A stretch of 7,264 bases of DNA from an uncultured Actinomycetes bacterium (GCA_903916775.1 CAIWXY010000084.1:1-7264), one strand, 5' to 3'; positions 1 to 6,751 are shown, counted from the stretch's first letter. Notes: generated by a model not told the origin, from the sequence alone. Made by a program: numbers and translations.

Positions 1-148
1 CTGGTGTATCGCGCAAACCATCGCGTGATGGATCTTCACCGATAGCCAAAAGCAATTCTGTGACGGCTCGCTCTGCGCGATCTTGATCGAACTCAGAGCG
101 CGCCCGACCATCATGAGGGCCCATGCTGATCGGGTTCACATCTGACAT
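1..148 (-). CDS. folE: GTP cyclohydrolase I, N-terminal fragment (cut by window edge)
   Basis: Only the first 49 codons are visible; the rest lies beyond the left edge. Reverse translation gives a polar N-terminus (MSDVNPISMGPHDG) followed by a helix ending in ELLLAIGEDPSRDGLRDTP, which is the characteristic N-terminal helix and GLxxTP turn of FolE. The enzyme converts GTP to 7,8-dihydroneopterin triphosphate, the first step of tetrahydrofolate synthesis, in the cytoplasm. The zinc and active-site residues lie outside the window. The ATG is two bases after the ftsH stop (TAA-AA-ATG). Only a weak AGG inside the last ftsH codons could serve as ribosome binding site, so translation is probably coupled to ftsH. 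An internal Met at residue 9 is a less likely start. The ftsH-folE order is usual in Actinomycetota and supports the call. Confidence 0.9.
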   Translation of the reverse strand, partial: MSDVNPISMGPHDGRARSEFDQDRAERAVTELLLAIGEDPSRDGLRDTP

Positions 149-150
149 TT

Positions 151-2199
151 TTAGGCCTGCGTTGTATCTGGCTTAGGTGCTGCCTTCTTGCGTGGCGCAC
201 GTACTTTTTTTTCCTTCACAGGTGCATCACCTTCAGCTAACTCAGTGAGTGAGAGTGGCTTAGCCGCCGACATTTCGACTGGTGGCTGGGTTGATGGAAC
301 TCGTGTTGCTGACCCTGTCCATGCTGGACGCAGTGGAACTTTCACTGTGTTCGCAAAGATTCGATCGATATCTTCCTTAAGGAGAGTCTCCTTTTCAAGA
401 AGTTCGACTACCAACTGATCAAGAATTTCACGGTTAGTGGCCAAAATATCGAATGCTTCTTGGTGCGCATTTTCAATGAGGGAGCGAATCTCGGAGTCAA
501 CGACGCTAGCAACACTCTCGGAATAGTCGCGCTGATGTCCGTAGTCGCGGCCCAAGAATGGCTCACTCTCGCTGATTCCAAGCTTGATTGCGCCAATTTT
601 CTCAGTCATTCCAAATTGGGTGACCATCGAACGAGCCAGATTTGTCGCCTTTTCGATGTCATTCGAGGCGCCTGTGGTTGGATCATGGAAAACAAGCTCT
701 TCAGCAGCGCGACCACCCAGGGAGTACGCCAACTGATCGAGCATCTGACTGCGGGTAGTTGCATAACGATCTTCGTCAGGCACGATCATTGTGTAACCCA
801 ACGCGCGGCCACGAGGCATGATGGTAATTTTTTGAACAGGATCGGTGCGTGGCAATGCGAATGCTACGAGTGCATGTCCACCCTCGTGATACGCAGTGAT
901 GCGTCGCTCTTCTTCTGTCATGAGATGTGAACTTCTTTGAGGTCCAGCCATGACTCGATCGATGGCTTCATCGAGCGCCAACACTGTAATTACTTTTGCA
1001 TTCTCTCGAGCTGTAAGAAGCGCAGCTTCATTAAGAACGTTTGCAAGATCAGCGCCAGTAAATCCTGGAGTGCGCTTTGCAAATGCTTCAAGATCAACAC
1101 TCTTGGCAAGAGGCTTATTCTTTGCGTGCACCTTCAAAATTGCGGTACGGCCTTTGAGATCAGGTCGATCTACTGGAATTTGTCGATCAAAACGTCCAGG
1201 ACGCAATAGCGCAGGATCCAAAACATCGGGACGGTTAGTCGCCGCAATCAGAATTACTTGAGTATTGGCTTCAAAGCCATCCATCTCAACCAAGAGTTGA
1301 TTGAGAGTCTGCTCGCGCTCATCGTTACCACCACCGAGTCCGGCTCCGCGTTGACGACCAACTGCATCAATTTCATCAAGGAAAATAATTGCTGGTGCGT
1401 TGGCTTTGGCTTGTGCAAAGAGATCGCGCACGCGTGAAGCTCCGACTCCAACAAACATTTCAACGAACTCAGAACCTGAGATTGAGTAGAACGGAACTTT
1501 TGCTTCACCCGCGACTGCGCGAGCCAAAAGTGTTTTACCTGTTCCCGGAGGGCCGTAAAGCAAGACACCTTTAGGAATCTTCGCACCAATATCTTGATAC
1601 TTCTTAGGGTCAGCTAAGAAATCTTTAATCTCTCTCAGTTCGGCAACTGCTTCATCAGCGCCAGCAACATCGGCAAAAGTATTTTTAGGAGCATCTGGGC
1701 TCTGCATTTTGGCTTTAGAACGGCCAAAAGTGAAGACTTTACGCCCACCTTGAGCGTTGCCCATAAAGAGCAAGAGCAGGAACCCGATGAGCAGAAGTGG
1801 TGCAAAACTTAGGAAGATTTGCTCAAGGAACGATGTGGAAGGAACCTTTACATCCCACTTACTTGCTGGTGGGTTAGAAGTAAGTAGCGCTGTTATTTGT
1901 GGCTCTTCATTCGCAACATATTGAGCCTGCAAATGAGTAGATCCGTTAACGCTATTTCCTGATTTCAAAACAATCTGAATGCGCTGATCTTTATCAATGA
2001 GCAGGGCTGATTGCACTTTATTCTGCGCGATATCGGACAAGATCGTCGATGTGGGGACATCGGTCCATGTCTGACCAGTGTTAGAGATACGTCCAAAAAT
2101 TACAACGGTGACGAGAGCGACGACAATCCAAAATAGCGGACCACGGAGAATGCTCCGTACGCGCTTATCCTTGATTTTGATTTTTTTCTTGTTCGCCAT
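151..2199 (-). CDS. ftsH: ATP-dependent zinc metalloprotease FtsH
   Basis: A membrane-anchored AAA+ protease that unfolds and degrades misassembled membrane proteins and some cytosolic substrates, acting as a hexamer. The 682 residues show, in order: a lysine-rich cytoplasmic start; TM1 (about 21-36); an extracytoplasmic domain (about 37-128); TM2 (about 129-147); Walker A GPPGTGKT (216-223); pore loop FVGVG (249-253); Walker B IIFLDEID (271-278); the second region of homology TNRPDVLDPALLRPGRFD (321-338); zinc motif HEGGH (438-442) with catalytic Glu439; and the third zinc ligand Asp514 in GASNDIEKAT. HEGGH instead of the HEAGH of E. coli still satisfies HExxH. Beyond about residue 620 is a Pro/Ala/Lys-rich tail, probably disordered. 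The ATG overlaps the hpt stop by one base (TGATG), so translation is probably coupled; upstream there is only a weak purine-rich AAAGAGAG. Confidence 0.98.
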   Translation of the reverse strand: MANKKKIKIKDKRVRSILRGPLFWIVVALVTVVIFGRISNTGQTWTDVPTSTILSDIAQNKVQSALLIDKDQRIQIVLKSGNSVNGSTHLQAQYVANEEPQITALLTSNPPASKWDVKVPSTSFLEQIFLSFAPLLLIGFLLLLFMGNAQGGRKVFTFGRSKAKMQSPDAPKNTFADVAGADEAVAELREIKDFLADPKKYQDIGAKIPKGVLLYGPPGTGKTLLARAVAGEAKVPFYSISGSEFVEMFVGVGASRVRDLFAQAKANAPAIIFLDEIDAVGRQRGAGLGGGNDEREQTLNQLLVEMDGFEANTQVILIAATNRPDVLDPALLRPGRFDRQIPVDRPDLKGRTAILKVHAKNKPLAKSVDLEAFAKRTPGFTGADLANVLNEAALLTARENAKVITVLALDEAIDRVMAGPQRSSHLMTEEERRITAYHEGGHALVAFALPRTDPVQKITIMPRGRALGYTMIVPDEDRYATTRSQMLDQLAYSLGGRAAEELVFHDPTTGASNDIEKATNLARSMVTQFGMTEKIGAIKLGISESEPFLGRDYGHQRDYSESVASVVDSEIRSLIENAHQEAFDILATNREILDQLVVELLEKETLLKEDIDRIFANTVKVPLRPAWTGSATRVPSTQPPVEMSAAKPLSLTELAEGDAPVKEKKVRAPRKKAAPKPDTTQA

Positions 2200-2750
2200 C
2201 AGGAATACACTCTCTTTGCTAGTACACCAATAAAGTCAAGATTGCGATACTTTTCATCGAAATCTAAACCGTAACCAACAACAAATTCTGTTGGAATATC
2301 AAAGCCCACATACTTCACATTAACTTCCACTTTTGCAGCTTCTGGCTTGCGAAGCATCGTCAAAATTTCCACACTTGCAGTGCCACGTGATTCCAAATTT
2401 GATTTGAGCCATGAGAGCGTGAGACCGGTGTCGACAATATCCTCAACAATCAGAACGTGGCGATTTGTGATGTCGCGATCAAGATCCTTGAGAATGCGCA
2501 CTACTCCGCTTGATTTTGTTCCCGAACCATAAGAAGTGACCGCCATCCAATCCATTTCAATATGGATATTGAGCGCGCGCACAAAATCTGCCATCGTCAT
2601 GACAGCGCCTTTAAGAATTCCGATAACGAGCAGGTTCTTATCTACGTAATCTTTTTCGACAAGACGAGCTAGCTCATTAATTCGATTCTGGATCTCTTCG
2701 CTGGTTACTACGATGCTCTCGATATCAGCGCTGCTTGTTGCTAGATCCAC
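2199..2750 (-). CDS. hpt: Hypoxanthine phosphoribosyltransferase
   Basis: A cytoplasmic purine-salvage enzyme that joins hypoxanthine (and usually guanine) to PRPP, giving IMP or GMP. The 183-residue length is normal for the bacterial family. Visible motifs are GILKGAV (44-50), whose KGA contacts pyrophosphate; the flexible active-site loop SYGSGT (73-78); the PRPP-binding signature VLIVEDIVDTGLT (99-111) with paired acidic residues E103-D104; and the C-terminal base-binding stretch VGFDIPTEFVVGYGLDFDEKYRNLD (148-172). The start is GTG: AAGGAG lies four bases upstream and the next in-frame Met is only residue 51, which would remove essential sequence. It follows tilS after 40 bases, and its TGA stop overlaps the ftsH ATG. 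Adjacency to tilS and ftsH matches the cluster found in many bacteria, including Bacillus. Confidence 0.96.
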   Translation of the reverse strand: MDLATSSADIESIVVTSEEIQNRINELARLVEKDYVDKNLLVIGILKGAVMTMADFVRALNIHIEMDWMAVTSYGSGTKSSGVVRILKDLDRDITNRHVLIVEDIVDTGLTLSWLKSNLESRGTASVEILTMLRKPEAAKVEVNVKYVGFDIPTEFVVGYGLDFDEKYRNLDFIGVLAKRVYS

Positions 2751-2757
2751 GATGCTC
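2751..2757 (-). promoter_or_regulatory. Ribosome binding site fixing the GTG start of hpt
   Basis: On the minus strand the sequence reads AAGGAG-CATC-GTG. This is a strong Shine-Dalgarno match at slightly short spacing and supports GTG at 2748-2750 as the hpt start. It is the clearest ribosome binding site in the left half of the window, where the other genes start by tight coupling. Confidence 0.75.
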
Positions 2758-2786
2758 CTTCTGAGAAAGACTTGCCGCCGGAAGGT

Positions 2787-2806
2787 TGGGCTAAGCCTGG
2801 GCTAAG
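2787..2806 (-). repeat. Short tandem direct repeat (11-base unit) across the tilS stop codon
   Basis: On the minus strand CTTAGCCCA occurs twice, separated by GG, giving a tandem repeat with an 11-base period. The tilS stop TAG is read from the second copy. The last tilS codons (CTC TTA GCC CAG GCT TAG) therefore lie inside the repeat, and removing one unit would shift the tilS frame. It may be a small slippage duplication or chance. Confidence 0.6.
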
Positions 2807-3744
2807 AGCGAAAGTCTGCCCGAAATTCGCTCCACCTTCACACCACCTGGGAGGGAAATGACCCCCTGGCCATGCCAATCTGTGATCAGCGCCTCAACCG
2901 GGGCCAGATGATCCGCGCTCAGCGAGCCTAATGGGGCTCCGGTCCGAAAAATCGCCTCTCGGAGGACCCGAATTCGCACCGCTTGGGGTAGCTGGGCCAG
3001 GTCGGTGATCTCAAATCCCCCACCCTGCCAGTCCCCTAAAAACCCCAGGGCATAGGAATCGAGGGCGTCGCTATCTTGGCGAAGAATCTTCGCACTGCGC
3101 CCTAGGGCGTCAACGATCCCGGGGCCAATTCGTTCTTCCATGAGGGGAAGAATCTCGTGGCGCACGCGAACACGGCTATATGCTGGATCTTCATTGTGCG
3201 GATCACTCCACGGAACAATCTGATTTTCTACACAGCACGCAAGCGTTACTTCTCTTCCAACATCGAGCAACGGTCGCACAAACTTTCCATTTACTTCGGC
3301 CATACCGGAGAGCGATCGTGTTCCAGAACCGCGAGCTAGACCAAGAAGAACGCTCTCGGCCTGATCATTGAGGGTATGCGCTAAGAAAAAGAAATCCGGA
3401 TCGAGGTCGGAGATTGCTTCATTAAATGCAGAGTATCTGGCACGGCGGGCTGATGCCTCGAGGCCATCTGTCATAACAACATTCACTTTTTTAATAATCA
3501 CGTGCGTGATACCACGTTTAAGTAAATCTTCACGCGCGACTTCTGCGACGCCTGCCGATCCTTCTTGCAGATCGTGGTCAATGATAAGTGCGATCACTTC
3601 GACGTCGGCTTCTCGTGCTTCTAGGTAAGTCCCAATTGCAAGCGCCATCGAATCTGCACCACCGGAAACTCCGACAAGAACTCGTGCTTGAGCTTTTTTA
3701 ATCCACGGTCTTACTGCCTGACGAATCTGCAGAGTGGCTTTCAT
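2791..3744 (-). CDS. tilS: tRNA(Ile)-lysidine synthase
   Basis: Uses ATP and lysine to turn C34 of tRNA-Ile(CAU) into lysidine, which changes the tRNA from reading AUG to reading AUA; the enzyme is essential in nearly all bacteria. Counting from the ATG at 3744 the protein has 317 residues. The N-type PP-loop SGGADS is at 27-32. It is followed by LIIDHDLQ (53-60), the HTLNDQAESVLLGLARGSG segment (123-141) and RVRVRHEILPLM (191-202). The C-terminal extension of the 432-residue E. coli enzyme is absent, as is usual in Actinomycetota. ATG lies four bases past the NlpC/P60 stop (TAG-TTCG-ATG) with no clear Shine-Dalgarno, suggesting reinitiation. A GTG at 3760-3762 would add six residues and overlap the upstream gene by 14 bases, but it has no ribosome binding site either. 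The 3' half is distinctly more G+C-rich than the 5' half. Confidence 0.95.
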   Translation of the reverse strand: MKATLQIRQAVRPWIKKAQARVLVGVSGGADSMALAIGTYLEAREADVEVIALIIDHDLQEGSAGVAEVAREDLLKRGITHVIIKKVNVVMTDGLEASARRARYSAFNEAISDLDPDFFFLAHTLNDQAESVLLGLARGSGTRSLSGMAEVNGKFVRPLLDVGREVTLACCVENQIVPWSDPHNEDPAYSRVRVRHEILPLMEERIGPGIVDALGRSAKILRQDSDALDSYALGFLGDWQGGGFEITDLAQLPQAVRIRVLREAIFRTGAPLGSLSADHLAPVEALITDWHGQGVISLPGGVKVERISGRLSLLAQA

Positions 3745-3748
3745 CGAA

Positions 3749-4981
3749 CTAGACGCGACCACCGGATGGCATTAATCCAGGAACGCTATAGATACTTGAG
3801 AAGAGTAGGCCGGTTCGGGTTGAGTTTGCTTCCCACATCATTCCGTTGCCGGCGTAAATAGTGACATGGTGAATATTTTGAACTGTGCCATCGTAAGAAT
3901 AAAAAAGTAGATCGCCCGGAACGAGATCTGCCAATGCAACGCGTTGAGTATCTACAAAGTAGAGCGCAGCAGTCACACGCTGCCAGTCCGGATAACCAAG
4001 CCCAGCAGCTTTATATGATGCATAGGCCAAGCCAGAGCAGTCAAAACTATTAGGTCCTGCGGCACCCCATACATATGGTTTGCGCGCAAGCACTTGTGCT
4101 CGAGCAAATGCTACGGCCGCAGCGCGGATAGCCGGTGTGGAGAGGATAGTTGTTCTGCCGCCCCAGTGACGATCAGGCCAAATTTTTGCTTGTCCGGGAG
4201 TATGCGCTGCAGTGTTTGCACTTGATTGTTCAAGTTGGGACATTGCAAGCTGTTGCTGCAAGGTAATGCGGAATGTTCGAGCCTTGGCAAGCTCTGCCAT
4301 TAATTGGGCCTGCTCTGCTTTGAGAGCGTTTACCTCAACCTGCTGAGCTGCTTGCGCTACATCGGCGACCTTCTTTGCGGCAGCAACCTTTGCTGTTGCA
4401 GTTACTTGAATCGCACGCGCTGCGGTCGCTGCAACTTGCGCTGCTTGCGCAATGACAAGTGAGGATTTGTACCGTGCCAGTGCAACCGAATCAGATGCAC
4501 CAACTTGATTGAGAACTCCAAGTCGATCTATAAGATCTTGTGGACCATTGGCATCAAGGACGCTGTTGACTGTGGTGAAGTCGCCACCCGACATATATGC
4601 ATTTGCGGCCATACGTCCGATTGTCTGCGTTGCTTGTTGCACCGCAACTTCTGTAAGAGCGGCGTGCGCGGCCGCGGCATTAGCGCGGGCTGTCGCAACT
4701 GCAAGCGCACCTTGTGCTTGAACTAATTTGCCACGAGCCACTTGCGCAGCGGCTGTGAGTTGAGAGAGAACATTGGTTGCTGCGACCAACTTCTGCGTTG
4801 CGGCTGCAGCTGCTGCAGCCTTCGCATTTTCTGCTGCCTGAGCTGCCGCGATTTGAGCTTTTGTCGGCGCGGTTACCTTTGGCTTAGGAGTTGGGGCTGG
4901 CGTGGCGCCATAAACGGGTGTGGAAAGCCCAGTAACCGCGATCATTGCTGCGATCATCGCTACACGGACATGGGGCTTCAT
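3749..4981 (-). CDS. Secreted NlpC/P60 peptidoglycan hydrolase with N-terminal coiled-coil (RipA-like)
   Basis: Probably an exported endopeptidase that cuts peptide stems of peptidoglycan during division or growth. The 410 residues begin with a Sec signal peptide (basic MKPHVR, hydrophobic 7-20, likely cleavage near VYG|A at 25). A Pro/Thr/Lys linker (28-40) follows. Next comes a very Ala/Gln-rich helical region (about 41-250) predicted as coiled-coil, broken by a short SGGDFTTVNSVLDA segment (131-144) typical of this class. The C-terminal NlpC/P60 domain (about 284-410) has Cys315 in FDCSGL, His372 in NIHHVTIYAGNG and Glu384 in MMWEAN. The His-to-Glu spacing matches the Cys-His-Glu triad known for RipA. 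AAGGAG lies ten bases before the ATG, inside a possible hairpin. The gene precedes tilS by four bases. The family is clear; the bond cut and the ripA/ripC orthology are not. Confidence 0.9.
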   Translation of the reverse strand: MKPHVRVAMIAAMIAVTGLSTPVYGATPAPTPKPKVTAPTKAQIAAAQAAENAKAAAAAAATQKLVAATNVLSQLTAAAQVARGKLVQAQGALAVATARANAAAAHAALTEVAVQQATQTIGRMAANAYMSGGDFTTVNSVLDANGPQDLIDRLGVLNQVGASDSVALARYKSSLVIAQAAQVAATAARAIQVTATAKVAAAKKVADVAQAAQQVEVNALKAEQAQLMAELAKARTFRITLQQQLAMSQLEQSSANTAAHTPGQAKIWPDRHWGGRTTILSTPAIRAAAVAFARAQVLARKPYVWGAAGPNSFDCSGLAYASYKAAGLGYPDWQRVTAALYFVDTQRVALADLVPGDLLFYSYDGTVQNIHHVTIYAGNGMMWEANSTRTGLLFSSIYSVPGLMPSGGRV

Positions 4982-4991
4982 AAAAAAGATT

Positions 4992-5015
4992 CTCCTTGGG
5001 AAGATTTCCTCAAGG
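4992..5015 (-). promoter_or_regulatory. Hairpin that can hide the Shine-Dalgarno of the NlpC/P60 gene
   Basis: Read on the minus strand, CCTTGAGGAA, a three-base ATC loop and TTCCCAAGG can fold into a nine-pair stem with one bulged A (CCTTG with CAAGG; GGAA with TTCC). The last four bases of the 3' arm, AAGG, are the first four of the AAGGAG Shine-Dalgarno (4992-4997), ten bases from the ATG. If formed, the stem would block ribosome loading. The pairing is seen directly; a regulatory role is inference. Confidence 0.5.
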
Positions 5016-5031
5016 ATAATTCATGGGCCCC

Positions 5032-5059
5032 CTCATAACCCGTTTTTAACACTCATAAC
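5032..5059 (-). repeat. Pair of 8-base direct repeats, 20 bp centre to centre, upstream of the NlpC/P60 gene
   Basis: GTTATGAG occurs twice on the minus strand (5052-5059 and 5032-5039), exactly 20 bp apart, or about two helical turns, on the same DNA face. The pair lies between the permease stop and the NlpC/P60 start, as expected for a direct-repeat operator bound by a response-regulator dimer. MtrA regulates NlpC/P60 genes in other actinobacteria, but I cannot show that this is its motif. Confidence 0.4.
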
Positions 5060-5069
5060 TGGCTGTGAC

Positions 5070-5843
5070 TTACTGTGAGACATCTCGCTGCTTAAATAAA
5101 TAGAGCGCAGGCAGTGAAATCACAAGGAGATAGAAGGCGCTCAAACTCAGGCAGTGAATATAGCTAAATCCTGTCGCGCCGCTTTGAGCCAGGCTTTCAA
5201 AATTTGCTGTAGGTAACCATCTGCCAATTCGAGGTAACGCTCCACCGAGCGCGCTCTCAATAATGAGAGACCAGAGCAATCCAAGTGAGATAGCAATGAT
5301 CGGTGATCTAGCGATAAGCCCAAGTGCAATTCCAAATATTCCCAGCGCCATTGTTCCGAGAAATCCATTGAGGCAATGTGCCAGCGTCGTAAGTAGAGCT
5401 TTTCCTTCTAGAGATGGGGTCAGGTTAATTCCGTGTCGTCCGCTCATAAAAAGTGAGATCGCAGTCGATAAGAGAAATGTGTAGAGAGTAAGAAGGAGTG
5501 TAAGTGCGGAGAGTGCACTCAGCTTGCCTATCAGAAATGCTTGTCGTGATGGAGTCCGCACAAGCACATTGCGCAGAGTTCCGTATGTGTACTCCTGCGC
5601 CGTATAAGAAGCACAGATACAGAGCGTGAGAATCCCTAGGAAGAACAGGGCCATATCAAATCCAGTAGTGAGGTTCATTGAGGAGGAATGTTTCTCAGCT
5701 CGTGACCAGGCAAAACCAACAATCAAGAGAGTCAATACCCCCAGTGATCCAAAGACCGAGAGCAGGAAACTTAGCCTCCGAAATTTAAGGAGCTCACCTC
5801 GGGTGGCATCGAACCCTGATTTACACATGGTTCGAGAGCTCAT
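5070..5843 (-). CDS. ABC-2 type transporter permease subunit
   Basis: The membrane half of an ABC exporter. It has 257 residues with about six hydrophobic segments: roughly 24-46, 62-82, 104-133, 148-177, 181-199 and 229-250. The soluble stretch QEYTYGTLRNVLVRTPSR (83-100) between segments two and three carries the E-x-x-x-G-T-x-R pattern of ABC-2 permeases. The short cytoplasmic N-terminus with GELLKFRR (16-23) is also typical. The ATG overlaps the ATPase stop by four bases (ATGA), which fixes the start and makes coupled translation likely; Met6 is an alternative without that support. The pair resembles BcrA/BcrB-type and related drug or lipid exporters. Nothing in the sequence identifies the substrate. 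An 88-base gap separates it from the NlpC/P60 gene. Confidence 0.88.
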   Translation of the reverse strand: MSSRTMCKSGFDATRGELLKFRRLSFLLSVFGSLGVLTLLIVGFAWSRAEKHSSSMNLTTGFDMALFFLGILTLCICASYTAQEYTYGTLRNVLVRTPSRQAFLIGKLSALSALTLLLTLYTFLLSTAISLFMSGRHGINLTPSLEGKALLTTLAHCLNGFLGTMALGIFGIALGLIARSPIIAISLGLLWSLIIESALGGALPRIGRWLPTANFESLAQSGATGFSYIHCLSLSAFYLLVISLPALYLFKQRDVSQ

Positions 5844-6751
5844 TGGTTAGCACTCATTTCAAAGAATTTTGTCTCTAACGAAGGTGATGATGTGGTGAGC
5901 GATTGCAAATAAATCTCTTCGTCACAGGCCCAACGATTGAACTCTGCAGCTAACTCTCCCGCTCTTTCAATATGTAGGAAACCATCACGAATTGATGTAT
6001 CTAACCCGCGAAGTGCAGCTATGTTGGCCAGATTTGCAAGATCTACCCCAAATTCGGGCTTTGCGATGAGATCGCAATTATTTCCTCCGAGCAAACCCTC
6101 CTTAAAGCCCGCGTACATCAATTCGCCCGCTTTGAGCATGACAAAGTAATCGCAGATAACTTCGAGTTCGCTCAGTAGATGTGATGAGATGAAGATCGTT
6201 CGACCGTTTTGTGCTAGCGCCATAATGAGTTCACGAATTTCATGTATTCCATTTGGATCTAACCCATTTGTCGGTTCATCCAGTATGAGAAGTTCGGGAT
6301 CAGGAATGAGAGCTGCTGCTATTCCCAATCGTTGTTTCATTCCAAGTGAGTACGTCTTGTATTTTGATGTTCCACGCTCAGCAAGTCCCACTTGTGCGAG
6401 TAATGAGTTGGGATCGGTCCCGCGCAGTCCACCCATCTGTGCAAATATTCGTAGATTCTCAACACCGCTCATTGATGGATAAAAAGCAGGCCCTTCAATC
6501 ATCGCCCCAACTCGATCGAGGTATTTCATTGGCTCGCTGATCGCCGAACCGAGGACACGACCCTCTCCCGATGTTGTGGAGATGAGGGACAAGAGCATTC
6601 GTATCGTGGTCGTTTTACCGGATCCATTAGGTCCAACAAATCCGCAGATCGAACCGTATGGAACGTTGAAGGTCAGAGCCGAGACACTTCGCCTCGCCCC
6701 GTAATTTTTAGAAAGCCCTTCAACAGAGATCGCATACGTGTTATCGCTCAT
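5840..6751 (-). CDS. ABC transporter ATP-binding protein (BcrA/DrrA-like exporter ATPase)
   Basis: The nucleotide-binding subunit that drives the adjacent permease, on the cytoplasmic face of the membrane. Of 303 residues, about 7-225 form the ATPase domain: Walker A GPNGSGKTT (40-48), signature YSLGMKQR (134-141), Walker B LLILDEP (154-160), D-loop GLDP (163-166) and switch His191 in SSHLL. The usual Q-loop glutamine is replaced by Glu86 in MIEGPAFYP, as is common in bacitracin-type exporter ATPases, and SLGMKQR instead of LSGGQ is also usual there. The last 75 or so residues are an accessory domain of unknown role. The start is well constrained: an in-frame TGA lies eight codons upstream and no other start codon precedes the domain. 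No Shine-Dalgarno is visible, suggesting a leaderless mRNA. Confidence 0.94.
   Translation of the reverse strand: MSDNTYAISVEGLSKNYGARRSVSALTFNVPYGSICGFVGPNGSGKTTTIRMLLSLISTTSGEGRVLGSAISEPMKYLDRVGAMIEGPAFYPSMSGVENLRIFAQMGGLRGTDPNSLLAQVGLAERGTSKYKTYSLGMKQRLGIAAALIPDPELLILDEPTNGLDPNGIHEIRELIMALAQNGRTIFISSHLLSELEVICDYFVMLKAGELMYAGFKEGLLGGNNCDLIAKPEFGVDLANLANIAALRGLDTSIRDGFLHIERAGELAAEFNRWACDEEIYLQSLTTSSPSLETKFFEMSANQ

Noticed and set aside
874..888. HEGGH instead of HEAGH in FtsH, as a possible catalytic defect
   Set aside because: Both histidines and the catalytic Glu of HExxH are present, the third ligand Asp514 is intact, and the HEGGH variant is known from other actinobacterial FtsH proteins.
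460..930. A 156-codon open frame on the plus strand opposite ftsH
   Set aside because: It lies wholly antisense to the conserved FtsH protease domain, has no ribosome binding site or recognisable domain, and its composition is that of a shadow frame.
1254..1589. A 111-codon minus-strand frame inside ftsH
   Set aside because: It overlaps the Walker A and Walker B coding region in another frame, and the FtsH frame is unambiguous.
2178..2190. A run of seven T near the ftsH start, as a terminator or slippage site
   Set aside because: It encodes the Lys/Ile-rich FtsH N-terminus (KKKIKIK), has no stem before it, and the reading frame is intact.
3745..3762. GTG at 3760-3762 as an earlier tilS start
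   Set aside because: It adds only six unconserved residues, overlaps the hydrolase gene and has no Shine-Dalgarno. The ATG at 3744 is preferred, though not proven.
4742..5038. A plus-strand frame (98 codons, Cys- and Gly-rich) reaching into the 88-base gap
   Set aside because: It is antisense to the Ala-rich part of the hydrolase. Ala codons read backwards give Cys/Gly/Ser-rich peptides, and no start signal is present.
4982..5069. A c-di-AMP (ydaO-type) riboswitch before the hydrolase gene
   Set aside because: Such riboswitches occur upstream of similar actinobacterial genes, but this leader is too short and lacks recognisable conserved elements of the class.
6189..6482. A 97-codon plus-strand frame opposite the ABC ATPase
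   Set aside because: It is antisense to the conserved signature and Walker B regions and has no independent support.
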